Assembly: GCA_022823505.1 (NCBI GenBank)
Contig: JAJEIA010000142.1
Location: forward strand, 1 to 49,037
From: Dehalococcoidia bacterium
GTDB lineage: Bacteria; Chloroflexota; Dehalococcoidia; Lucifugimonadales; UBA3495
Direction of reading: 5' to 3'
Length of the DNA: 49,037 bases
The translations under genes and the position numbers were made by a program. This document shows positions 36,517 through 43,802 of this stretch, piece by piece (the first letter of the stretch is position 1; every line of letters begins with the position of its first letter). Under the pieces are notes generated by a model. That model was not told the origin of the DNA. It was given only the letters and a program-made list of their open reading frames with translations, and did not search any database.

Positions 36517-37644
36517 CTACTTGAAGTGCGGTATCACATCCTCGGACAGGCACTTCAGGGTGTCCATCACCACCTCCCTCGGAACCGATGAGGTCCAGTT
36601 ACACTCGAACATGATCTCGTCGGTGGTGAACTGCTCGCGGAACATGTGAATCTTCTCGACCACCTCTTCCGGCGTGCCGAAAAGGTTGACCTCCTGGGTG
36701 GCCTCGGGGCCGGCACTCCCTGCGTCGGTGCTGCCGATGGCGAGACGCCCGGCGTAGTAGATGCGCGCCAGGTTCATCAGGTCGTCGACCCGGCGGTCGG
36801 CCTTCTCCTGCGTGTCGGCAACCAGCGTGGGCACGCGCACCACCGTGCTGGGATGGCCCTCGTGTCCCGCGTCGTACCACGCCTTGCGGTAATCCTGCAC
36901 GTCTTGCCTCAAGATGGCTGAACCGCGAAGGTTGTGCGGGGAACTTCCGGCGCCGATGGCAATCCGATACCCGTGCTCGCCCATGGGCACGAAGCTCTCC
37001 TGTCTATCCACCGGCAGCAGCATCGGCATGGGCTTCTGCACCGGCTTGGGGATGCTCATGTAGTCTTCGTAGAAAGCGGGATAGTTGAAGTACTTGCCCT
37101 CGAACCCGGAGAACCGGTCCTCCTCCCACAGCTGCTTCAGCAGCTCCAGGTACTCGTAGAAGTACTCCCGGCGTTCGTCGGAACCACGGGTGCGCGCCCC
37201 TGGGCCGTAAATGAACCGGCCCTCGCTAACCTGGTCCACTATGGCAACCTGTTCCGCCACCTGGAAGGGGTCCTCCAGCTGGAGATTGTCAAAGGCGTAG
37301 CGTTCGTGGGGCAGCGCCCGCTCCGAAACGGTCTCGCCCGGCAGCCGCAGCGTCGGCCGGTGGATGGACGTGCCGATCCTGATGTTCTCGGTGTGATTGG
37401 CGATGACCGCGGACAGCATCAGGGACTGTGGATCCATGCTGCCCTGGGTGGAGAAATGCCCCCCGCCGAACCAGACGTAGTCCCACCCCGCTGCCTCGAC
37501 GTGGTCGATTTCCTTGAAGTTCTGCTTGTACGCCTCGGACTCAAGCAGCTTCCCGCCCTGGTAATCCGGGTCCCAGGGAACCTTGCCGCCTTCGTACACG
37601 GCGTTCCAGGTGGTGAACAGTCCAAAATCCATTTTCTCGGTCAT
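36517..37644 (-). CDS. LLM-class (luciferase-like) flavin-dependent monooxygenase
   Basis: A 375-residue TIM-barrel oxidoreductase that uses reduced flavin and oxygen. Family features in order: MDFGLFTTWN start, EAAGWDYVWFGGGHFS, LMLSAVIANHTENIRIGTSI, PFQVAEQVAIVDQVSEGRFIYGPGARTRG and, near the end, GTPEEVVEKIHMFREQF. Relatives oxidise alkanals, sulfonates or recalcitrant organics, and such genes are greatly multiplied in SAR202 genomes. The substrate is unknown and no flavin reductase is nearby. AGGAGGGCACGC precedes the start. It is monocistronic with its own terminator. Confidence 0.93.
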   Translation of the reverse strand: MTEKMDFGLFTTWNAVYEGGKVPWDPDYQGGKLLESEAYKQNFKEIDHVEAAGWDYVWFGGGHFSTQGSMDPQSLMLSAVIANHTENIRIGTSIHRPTLRLPGETVSERALPHERYAFDNLQLEDPFQVAEQVAIVDQVSEGRFIYGPGARTRGSDERREYFYEYLELLKQLWEEDRFSGFEGKYFNYPAFYEDYMSIPKPVQKPMPMLLPVDRQESFVPMGEHGYRIAIGAGSSPHNLRGSAILRQDVQDYRKAWYDAGHEGHPSTVVRVPTLVADTQEKADRRVDDLMNLARIYYAGRLAIGSTDAGSAGPEATQEVNLFGTPEEVVEKIHMFREQFTTDEIMFECNWTSSVPREVVMDTLKCLSEDVIPHFK

Positions 37645-37800
37645 GCGTGCCCTCCTCTAGCTTCGGGCGACAATCATCATCATTGACGCCAATTTAGCAT
37701 CGGGGCAATGCACCGTCAACGCAGGCGGTTGCCGGCGCCGCATGACTGCCCCCATTCTCCGCCATCTATGGCATACTCACTGCCCAGGAGGGCCACAACC

Positions 37801-38493
37801 ATGGTTGCTAAACCAACCACCGAAACCCCCGCCGTATCCGCCAAAAACATGTGGGTCGACGGAGATCCTGCCCCGTCACCTGTTCATCTCGACTTCCGCC
37901 CGGTGCTGAAAGTCCTGGCCGAAGCCGGCATCGACGGCGTCAAACTCGACCAGTGGCTGATCGGTCTGAACGAAGCAAATCGCGATTTGGTGGGCAAGTT
38001 GGAACTGACCTGTGAAGGAGCGTTGCTGATATCTCCCATGCAAAGCAAATACGGATCCCGATCGGAAGCAATTTTCGCCGGAGAGCTGTACCTCTGGGCA
38101 GAGCAGCATGGCGGCGAAGCTCATGGCGCTCGGTTGGGCCTGCACTTTCCCAACGGCGCGCGCTACGCTCCGGATGCGGCGTGGTTGTCACCCGAACAGC
38201 TGGCAGCATACACACCTTCGGAAGAAACCTGGCTCCTGGACTTCTGCCCATTTTTCGTCGTCGAGATCATGTCCCGCAACGACAGCATCGCCAGCGCGCA
38301 ACAAAAGATGCGCGATTACGTCGACCACGGCGCGACTCTGGGATGGCTCATTGACCCCTACCGCCGCCGGGTCCACATCTATCGCCCCAATTCCGACCCC
38401 GTCGTTATCGACGACCCTGAAGTGGTCAGTGGCGACCCGGACCTGCCCGGGTTCAATTTCAATGTCCGGGAAAGGATTTTCGACGCCCAGTGA
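37801..38493 (+). CDS. Uma2-family (DUF820) restriction-endonuclease-fold protein
   Basis: A 230-residue protein of the Uma2 group of PD-(D/E)XK nuclease-fold proteins. The core shows APDAAWLS with the Asp, FVVEIMSRNDS with the Glu, then KMRDYVDHGATLGWLIDPYRRRVHIYRP with Lys and the last strands. An N-terminal region of about 60 residues precedes this domain. The ATG at 37801 follows AGGAGGG by 9 bases and is preferred to upstream starts. The biological role of Uma2 proteins is unknown; they are multiplied in cyanobacteria and Chloroflexota. Only one copy is in this window. Confidence 0.87.
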   Translation: MVAKPTTETPAVSAKNMWVDGDPAPSPVHLDFRPVLKVLAEAGIDGVKLDQWLIGLNEANRDLVGKLELTCEGALLISPMQSKYGSRSEAIFAGELYLWAEQHGGEAHGARLGLHFPNGARYAPDAAWLSPEQLAAYTPSEETWLLDFCPFFVVEIMSRNDSIASAQQKMRDYVDHGATLGWLIDPYRRRVHIYRPNSDPVVIDDPEVVSGDPDLPGFNFNVRERIFDAQ

Positions 38494-38566
38494 CCATCGC
38501 ACCTGATCGCCAACCGCTTCGCCGCGACCGGTCCTTTCCCTCGTTCACCATCAGGAGTTCCAAGGC

Positions 38567-39493
38567 ATGAAAGTGGCAGTAATGGGAGCCGGCAGCATCG
38601 GCGGCTACTTCGGCGGCATGCTTGCCCGCGGCGGACACAACGTGACCCTCATCGCCCGCGGCAAAAACCTCGCCGCCATCCACCGCGAAGGCCTGATCAT
38701 GCAGACCGAGGCCGGACGGTTCACTGTGCCCTGCTCGGCCACTGACCGGCCATCCGAGGTCGGCCCGGTTGACCTGGCTCTCCTCACCACCAAGACCTAC
38801 CACAACGCCGACGCCGTGCCCGCCATGGCCCCCATGATCGGCCCGGATACCGCCGTCCTCTGCCTGCAGAACGGCATCGATTCCTACTTGCCGCTGGTGG
38901 AAGCGTTCCCTGACGCCACGGCCCTGCCCGGCGCGGCCTATATCGAAGCGGGACGAGGCGGGCCCGGTGTCGTCACCCAGGCCGGCGACATCGTCCGCAT
39001 CGTCACCGGCAGCATCCGCGGCAGCGATCCATCCCACCAGGAGCGGGCCAAGGCGATCTGCGCCGCTTTCCGCGAAGCCGGCGTCCCCGCCGAGGCCGAG
39101 GACGACATCGCCGTCACCCTTTGGACCAAGTTCCTGTTCATCACCACCATGGCCGGCACGACCTCCCTGGCCCGAGAATACCTGCGCGATCTCCTGCCCC
39201 GGCCCGAGTGGCACCGGATCATCGTGGGCTGCATGACCGAGATCGAAGCGGCCGGCCGGGCCTCCGGCGTCGACCTGTCCCCGACCATCGTCGCCGACAC
39301 GCTGAACTACATGGAATCCGCCAAGGGCGCGATGAGCGCGTCCATGCACGCCGACCAGCTGGCCGGGCGTCCTATGGAACTCGAAGCGCTCAACGGCGCC
39401 GTGGTTCGTGCCGGAGATTCCGCCGGCGTCCCCACGCCCATCAACGCCGTGATCTACGCCGCCCTCAAGCCCTATGCGGAGGGCGCGGGCTGA
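38567..39493 (+). CDS. 2-dehydropantoate 2-reductase family protein
   Basis: An NADPH-dependent ketopantoate reductase homologue of 308 residues. The cofactor loop GAGSIGGYFGG (8-18), LLTTKTYHNADA, LQNGID and the catalytic Lys in LWTKFLFITTMAG are present, then the helical C-terminal domain with the substrate-binding serine/asparagine region (MEGRP-like AGRPMELEALNG). It may be PanE in coenzyme A biosynthesis, but paralogues of this family acting on other keto acids are common and no pan gene is adjacent, so the symbol is withheld. CAGGAGTTCCAAGGC precedes the ATG. Confidence 0.9.
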   Translation: MKVAVMGAGSIGGYFGGMLARGGHNVTLIARGKNLAAIHREGLIMQTEAGRFTVPCSATDRPSEVGPVDLALLTTKTYHNADAVPAMAPMIGPDTAVLCLQNGIDSYLPLVEAFPDATALPGAAYIEAGRGGPGVVTQAGDIVRIVTGSIRGSDPSHQERAKAICAAFREAGVPAEAEDDIAVTLWTKFLFITTMAGTTSLAREYLRDLLPRPEWHRIIVGCMTEIEAAGRASGVDLSPTIVADTLNYMESAKGAMSASMHADQLAGRPMELEALNGAVVRAGDSAGVPTPINAVIYAALKPYAEGAG

Positions 39494-39555
39494 GCGCTGG
39501 GTTGACGCCACCGCCCTCCGCGGTCCTCACCGGAACGCGTAAACCGGCAAACGAA

Positions 39556-39579
39556 ACGAGCCGCGTTCCGGCGGCTCGT
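39556..39579. terminator. Stem-loop terminator between convergent genes
   Basis: A perfect 9-base stem ACGAGCCGC/GCGGCTCGT with a 6-base loop. On the minus strand it is followed by TTTCGTTT, so it can end the helix-turn-helix gene at 39607. On the plus strand no T-run follows. Confidence 0.65.
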
Positions 39580-39606
39580 CCTCGATAACGGTGACTTCGG
39601 CGACGT

Positions 39607-40017
39607 TTATTCCCTGGTCTCCATCGGCATCCCCTGGTCGTGTACCTCAAGAACGCACTCCGGACACCTCTGCCACGTCTCGTGTCCGGTGGCCGGCCAG
39701 ATGTCCTCGCCCTTGGCCCCACACAGGAAGAAGGGTTCCACCTCTTCGATCCCCAGGCTTTCCAGGTAGTGGACCACGCCCTCCCGACGAGGATTGTCGA
39801 ACCACCACGGCGTCAGGGTCTGGGCCAAGGCGTGGATCCCTTCCTTGAAATCGTCGGTGTATTCCTCCACGTCGTCCGGGATGTCCACCATCCATCGGGT
39901 GCCGTTGGGACCACCTTCCCTGGTGGCTTGTAGCTTCCCAGAACGCACGTCCTTGCGGATCACGTCCTGGGATACGTTCAGGATCCGCGAGGCTTCCTGG
40001 ATAGTGACCCGGGGCAT
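39607..40017 (-). CDS. Small helix-turn-helix protein with a C-terminal cysteine cluster
   Basis: A 136-residue protein. Residues 1-45 (MPRVTIQEASRILNVSQDVIRKDVRSGKLQATRE) match the excisionase/MerR-like DNA-binding helix-turn-helix. The rest is unrecognised: an acidic middle (VDIPDDVEEYTDDF), a central helix and, near the end, FLCGAKG then RCPECVLEVHDQG, where three cysteines could bind metal. Codon use resembles the neighbours. The ATG at 40017 follows GGAGGTGCAG. It lies downstream of ilvB by 280 bases on the same strand, but a separate promoter is likely. Confidence 0.72.
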   Translation of the reverse strand: MPRVTIQEASRILNVSQDVIRKDVRSGKLQATREGGPNGTRWMVDIPDDVEEYTDDFKEGIHALAQTLTPWWFDNPRREGVVHYLESLGIEEVEPFFLCGAKGEDIWPATGHETWQRCPECVLEVHDQGMPMETRE

Positions 40018-40137
40018 TCTGCACCTCCAACCGGAGCGTTCATTAGGCGGCAATGCCTATTTCTACCACCAACCCGGCACAGCGGCAAGTCGGGTCCGTG
40101 CCCATACGTACCCAGTTTGACCACCACGGAAGCAAAC

Positions 40138-40256
40138 TTACATCGATGAACAGGATGCCGGCAACGACTGCTCTCTGCTCTGCCTATGACACCGTCCCGA
40201 GTGCGGGGCGTTTCCAGCAATCAACCAAATCGTGTCCATCCTGTTTATCGATGTAA
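40138..40256. repeat. Inverted repeat pair (family C), CATCGATGAACAGGATG type
   Basis: TTACATCGATGAACAGGATG (40138-40157) is inverted, with one mismatch, at 40237-40256. The 79 bases between hold no ORF. A decayed relative is at 45316-45398. It sits in the 280-base gap between ilvB and the helix-turn-helix gene, which has nothing else recognised. Confidence 0.7.
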
Positions 40257-40297
40257 AAGACAAATGGGTACGCGTGAGAACTTCCAAGCCACCCACT

Positions 40298-41992
40298 TCA
40301 CCGCGCCGCTGCCATCGTCCTCGGGTCCTCCAGCGTGTCGGCCAGGGAACCGCCCGGCGGAACCATGGGGAACACGTTGGTCTCCCGTTCCACCACGAAC
40401 TCGATGAGGAACGGCCCGTCGTAGGCCTTGGCTTCGTGCAGCGCCGCGGCCACGTCCTCCTGGTGCTCCACTCGAACCGCCGGAATCCCGTATGCGTTGG
40501 CCAGCTTGACGTAGTCCGGCCCTGGCATCGGCACCTCTTTGAGGTGGCCCTCGAAGAACATCTCCTGCCACTGCCTCACCATGCCCAGGTACCCGTTGTT
40601 GAACAGCGCGATCTTGATGGGCAGTTTCTCCTCCACCGCCGTGATGAGTTCCTGCAGTGTCATCTGGAACCCACCGTCGCCGGCCACCGACCACACCGTT
40701 GCCCCCGGCCGGGCCAACTGAGCCCCCAGCGCCGCCGGCACCTCGAAGCCCATCGCTCCCAACCCGCCGGAGGTGACGAACGAGTTCGGCTGGTTCAGGA
40801 ACAGGTACTGCGCCGCCCACATCTGGTGCTGCCCCACGCCGGTGACCACCACCGCATCGTCGTCGGCCTGCAGCATCTCGTTCATCTCGGTGAGCACCTG
40901 CTGGGGAAGCAGCGCTTCGCTCTGCGGGATCGCCAGCGACGGGTGCTCCGCCCTCAGTTGGGCGATTGTATCCATCCAATCGGCTCGGTCCACCTTCTGC
41001 ACCAGCGGGGCCAGCGCTTTGAGGATCGGTCTGGCGTCCCCCACCAGCGGGACCTCCGCCGGCACGATCCGCCCCACCTGGGTGGCCTCAATATCCAGGT
41101 GAACGATCCGTGCGTGCGGCGCGAACCCGGAGACCCTGCCGGTCACCCGGTCATCAAACCTCATCCCCAGTCCCACGATGACGTCCGCCTGGTCAACCAC
41201 CATGTTGCACCAGTACATCCCGTGCATCCCCAGCATGCCCAGGCTCTGCGGGTGATTCCTCGGAAAACTGCTCAACCCCAGCAGCGTGTTGATCACCGGG
41301 ATGCCCGACCCCTCCGCCACCGCCAGCAGCTCGTCAAACGCTCTGGAATTGACGATCCCGTGTCCCGCGATGATCACCGGCCGTTCTGCCTGGTTGATTA
41401 GCTCGGCCGCTTTCTGGACGTTTTCCAGCGTCTCGTCCGACAGCTGAGGGTCCGCAACCCATGGCGTCTCCGGGTATTCAAACTCAGCTTCCTCCAACTG
41501 CACGTCCCGCGGCACGTCGATCAGCACCGGACCCGGCCGCCCTTCCTGCGCCACGCGAAACGCGTCCCGTATCGTCCGCGCCAGGTCGCCGGCCGACATC
41601 ACCAGGTACGTCCGCTTCGTGCACACCGACGCGATGCTGCAGATGTCGCACTCCTGGAACGCCTCGGTCCCCATGGCGGCCCGCGCCACCTGCCCCGTGA
41701 TGGCCACCAGCGGCACGCTGTCCGCCTTGGCCCCCATGATCCCCGTGACCAGATTGGTCGCCCCCGGCCCCGACGTCGCCACACACACGCCCGGCTTGCC
41801 CGTCATCCGGGCGTAGCCGTCCGCCGCGTGCGCCGCCGACTGTTCGTGCCGCACCAGGACGTGCCGCAACTGCGGGTATGACCACAGCGCGTCGTAGAAC
41901 GGCAGTATCGCGCCTCCCGGGTGGCCAAACAGCGCGTCCACCCCTTCCCTCAGCAGGCTCTCGCAGATGATTTCCGAACCCTTCAGTTTCAC
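40298..41992 (-). CDS. ilvB: Acetolactate synthase, large (catalytic) subunit
   Basis: Thiamine-diphosphate enzyme making acetolactate or acetohydroxybutyrate, the first common step to Val, Leu and Ile. The 564-residue protein has Glu50 (VRHEQSAAHAADGYAR) that activates thiamine, CVATSGPGATNLVTG, the central FAD domain with GMRFDDRVTG, and the cofactor motif GDGGFQMTLQELITAVEEK...NN. The GTG start follows CGGAGAT. It is under a T-box leader. No ilvN regulatory subunit or ilvC follows, so it is either paired with a distant ilvN or acts alone. It depends on thiamine, made with the thi operon of this window. Confidence 0.95.
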   Translation of the reverse strand: MKLKGSEIICESLLREGVDALFGHPGGAILPFYDALWSYPQLRHVLVRHEQSAAHAADGYARMTGKPGVCVATSGPGATNLVTGIMGAKADSVPLVAITGQVARAAMGTEAFQECDICSIASVCTKRTYLVMSAGDLARTIRDAFRVAQEGRPGPVLIDVPRDVQLEEAEFEYPETPWVADPQLSDETLENVQKAAELINQAERPVIIAGHGIVNSRAFDELLAVAEGSGIPVINTLLGLSSFPRNHPQSLGMLGMHGMYWCNMVVDQADVIVGLGMRFDDRVTGRVSGFAPHARIVHLDIEATQVGRIVPAEVPLVGDARPILKALAPLVQKVDRADWMDTIAQLRAEHPSLAIPQSEALLPQQVLTEMNEMLQADDDAVVVTGVGQHQMWAAQYLFLNQPNSFVTSGGLGAMGFEVPAALGAQLARPGATVWSVAGDGGFQMTLQELITAVEEKLPIKIALFNNGYLGMVRQWQEMFFEGHLKEVPMPGPDYVKLANAYGIPAVRVEHQEDVAAALHEAKAYDGPFLIEFVVERETNVFPMVPPGGSLADTLEDPRTMAAAR

Positions 41993-42056
41993 GGTTTATC
42001 TCCGTATAACGTCGTTCCGTCTGCCAGAATTTGCCGGTCTCGGTTCGCTGGGGCAC

Positions 42057-42350
42057 AAAAAAAGCCCGTCCCATAGGGACGGACGAATTGCCCGCGGTAC
42101 CACCCTACTTGCCCGTCGCATCCGGTTATCCGGATACTTCGAACCTCTCTGGCAGGACACCATCATGTCCCGTCGCTTCTAACGGGCAACGAACCCGGCC
42201 TGAGCTTACTCCCCACCGTTTTCGGAAGGCGGATTTCAGCCGGCAGCTCCGGAGGGATTTTGGGCGGGACGATTGTGCCTGCTTTCACCAGGCCAGGCTC
42301 GCTACGACGCTCGTCGTCCGCTTACTCGTCTCCATCTCAGCTTTTCGCCA
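42057..42350 (-). promoter_or_regulatory. T-box leader of ilvB
   Basis: On the minus strand before ilvB, AAGTAGGGTGGTACCGCG contains the near-invariant T-box sequence (GGGTGGTACCGCG at 42105-42093) that pairs with uncharged tRNA ends. It is followed by a terminator stem CCGTCCC/GGACGG type (42082-42066, 3-base loop) and seven T (42063-42057). Upstream features fit stem I: GAGTAAGCG and GCGAGCC...GGTG near 42330-42280. The specifier codon could not be fixed; ATC (Ile) occurs twice in plausible loops and CTG (Leu) once. Branched-chain starvation would switch ilvB on. The upstream edge is approximate. Confidence 0.92.
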
Positions 42351-42520
42351 AAAACTCTATCACGCGCCAATTGCAGGGTCAATCAGCCGGAACACTCTTG
42401 TTTGCCCAGTTTGCCGCGCGGCAACGTCAGAAGCAGGGTCGTCAAGATTCCGGGGTTCTCGCGGCTACCCAGTTGCACATCAACCGTCATAGGAGTTACG
42501 CACTTGAAATTACAAAAACC

Positions 42521-42621
42521 GTCATCCCACCGGAAGCAGGAATCCTTCGACGTGACAGTGAGCGAATCTGGAACATTTTTGAAGATCGCGGCCACTGGAT
42601 TCCCGCTTCCTCGGGAATGAC
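42521..42621. repeat. Family A palindromic repeat, long form
   Basis: Two inverted 25-base ends, GTCATCCCACCGGAAGCAGG... (42521-42545) and ...CTCGGGAATGAC (42597-42621), agree at 20 of 25 positions and enclose 51 bases without an ORF. The right end, inverted, is 24/25 identical to 6830-6854 between groES and groEL. Confidence 0.75.
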
Positions 42622-42654
42622 GCGTGTAATGACTTCAAACTGCGTAAGCCCATT

Positions 42655-42738
42655 TCATCGCGAGCGCGGCAATCTCCCCAGGACAACGACCGCCCTCACG
42701 GGAAAGAGACTGCCTCGTCGCCGCGCTTCTCGCGATGA
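42655..42738. repeat. Family B palindromic repeat, complete copy
   Basis: Perfect 10-base inverted ends TCATCGCGAG (42655-42664) and CTCGCGATGA (42729-42738) close an 84-base element with the inner GGCAATCTCCCCAGG and GAGACTGCCTCG arms. Half-copies are at 18109-18136 and 19901-19934. Confidence 0.75.
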
Positions 42739-42760
42739 CCAGCTGGACACGCCTGAGTTG

Positions 42761-42845
42761 GGGATTATCAGGATCCGAACGTTTCCGTGATGAATCTCTC
42801 CCAATCCTGCCGAATCCGAAAATCCCGCAAATCCTGATTCTGACG
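42761..42845. repeat. Imperfect palindrome, ATCAGGAT/ATCCTGAT type
   Basis: TTATCAGGATCCGAA near 42766-42780 and CAAATCCTGATTCTGA near 42829-42844 are partly inverted around an AATCC-rich core. It is the third repeat type in this 500-base gap. The boundaries and the family assignment are tentative. Confidence 0.45.
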
Positions 42846-42866
42846 ATTCACGCCAACGCCGCCGGG

Positions 42867-43802
42867 CTACAACCCACCCACCTCCGCCAGCGCCGCCTCC
42901 AACTCAGCAAGCGTCGCAAACCCCTCGAACCGCTGCCGCACGATCCCTTCGCCGTCCAGCACGAATACCCAGGACTCGTTGGTCCAGCCGGGTATCTGCG
43001 TGAACCCCCACTCTTCCGCCGCCGGCACCAGCCGCGCCACGCTTAAATCTCCCTGGATCTCCTGCGGGTTGTCATACAGCTCCACGTGGATGTAGTTGGC
43101 CGCTTCCGGGTGTTCGACCCTCAGTTCCGACACCGTGTCCACCTGCGGACCACATGTCGGGCTCGTGCAGAACGCCGGCGTCGCAAACACCACCACCGAC
43201 GGCTTGCCCGACTCAACCGCCTCCGCGACGGAGATCCGATAGAGCTCGGTGTCCGGTTCGTATGCTGTGGTCAGAGCGATGATTTCTCCAGCCTCCCCAA
43301 GCGTCTTGGTCTCGCTGGCCGGGGCCGTTTCCCCAACCGATGGTATGGGCGAGTCGGCCAATACCGAAACATCGATCACCGCCTCCCCGGAGACCTCGCT
43401 GTCCAACGGCATCACGGTAAGCAGGTAATCACCGGGCGCCGGAAATTCCACCGGCGCCGCATACGACCCCCGGACCCCATACGGCCATGCGTTGTAGTCC
43501 GCCGTGACCTCCGATATCGGACCCGTGCCGTCCGCCGCAGCCACCGAGATGTGGACCTGCGGCGCCTTCACCAGCGCTTTCTTCGTGTTCAGCAGGAACG
43601 CGACCCGCTGTGTGCCGACCTCCAGTACCTTGGTCGCCAGGTGCGACTGTATCTCGCCGTTGCCCGGGTCAACCGTTGGGACCTGGATAACCGCCGCGGT
43701 GGTGGGTTCTGCCGGAGGAAGGTCCGCCGCCGCTCCACCGCACGCGGCCAGCGCAACCACCCCGACCATCGCCGCGGCAAGCAGCAGGAACGCGCGCATC
43801 AC
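42867..43802 (-). CDS. Thioredoxin-fold lipoprotein with C-x4-C motif
   Basis: A 311-residue exported lipoprotein. The signal peptide ends in the lipobox LAAC with Cys21. A beta-sandwich-like region (about 55-150) is followed by a thioredoxin-like domain (about 190-310), with FATPAFCTSPTCGP holding Cys212 and Cys217. The C-x4-C spacing is unlike the usual CxxC; a C-x3-C is typical of SCO1-type copper chaperones, so it may handle metal or a disulfide. The end EGIVRQRFEGFATLAELEAAL is typical of TlpA/redoxin. It overlaps the upstream lipoprotein gene by 4 bases, so the two are co-translated. Confidence 0.82.
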   Translation of the reverse strand: MMRAFLLLAAAMVGVVALAACGGAAADLPPAEPTTAAVIQVPTVDPGNGEIQSHLATKVLEVGTQRVAFLLNTKKALVKAPQVHISVAAADGTGPISEVTADYNAWPYGVRGSYAAPVEFPAPGDYLLTVMPLDSEVSGEAVIDVSVLADSPIPSVGETAPASETKTLGEAGEIIALTTAYEPDTELYRISVAEAVESGKPSVVVFATPAFCTSPTCGPQVDTVSELRVEHPEAANYIHVELYDNPQEIQGDLSVARLVPAAEEWGFTQIPGWTNESWVFVLDGEGIVRQRFEGFATLAELEAALAEVGGL

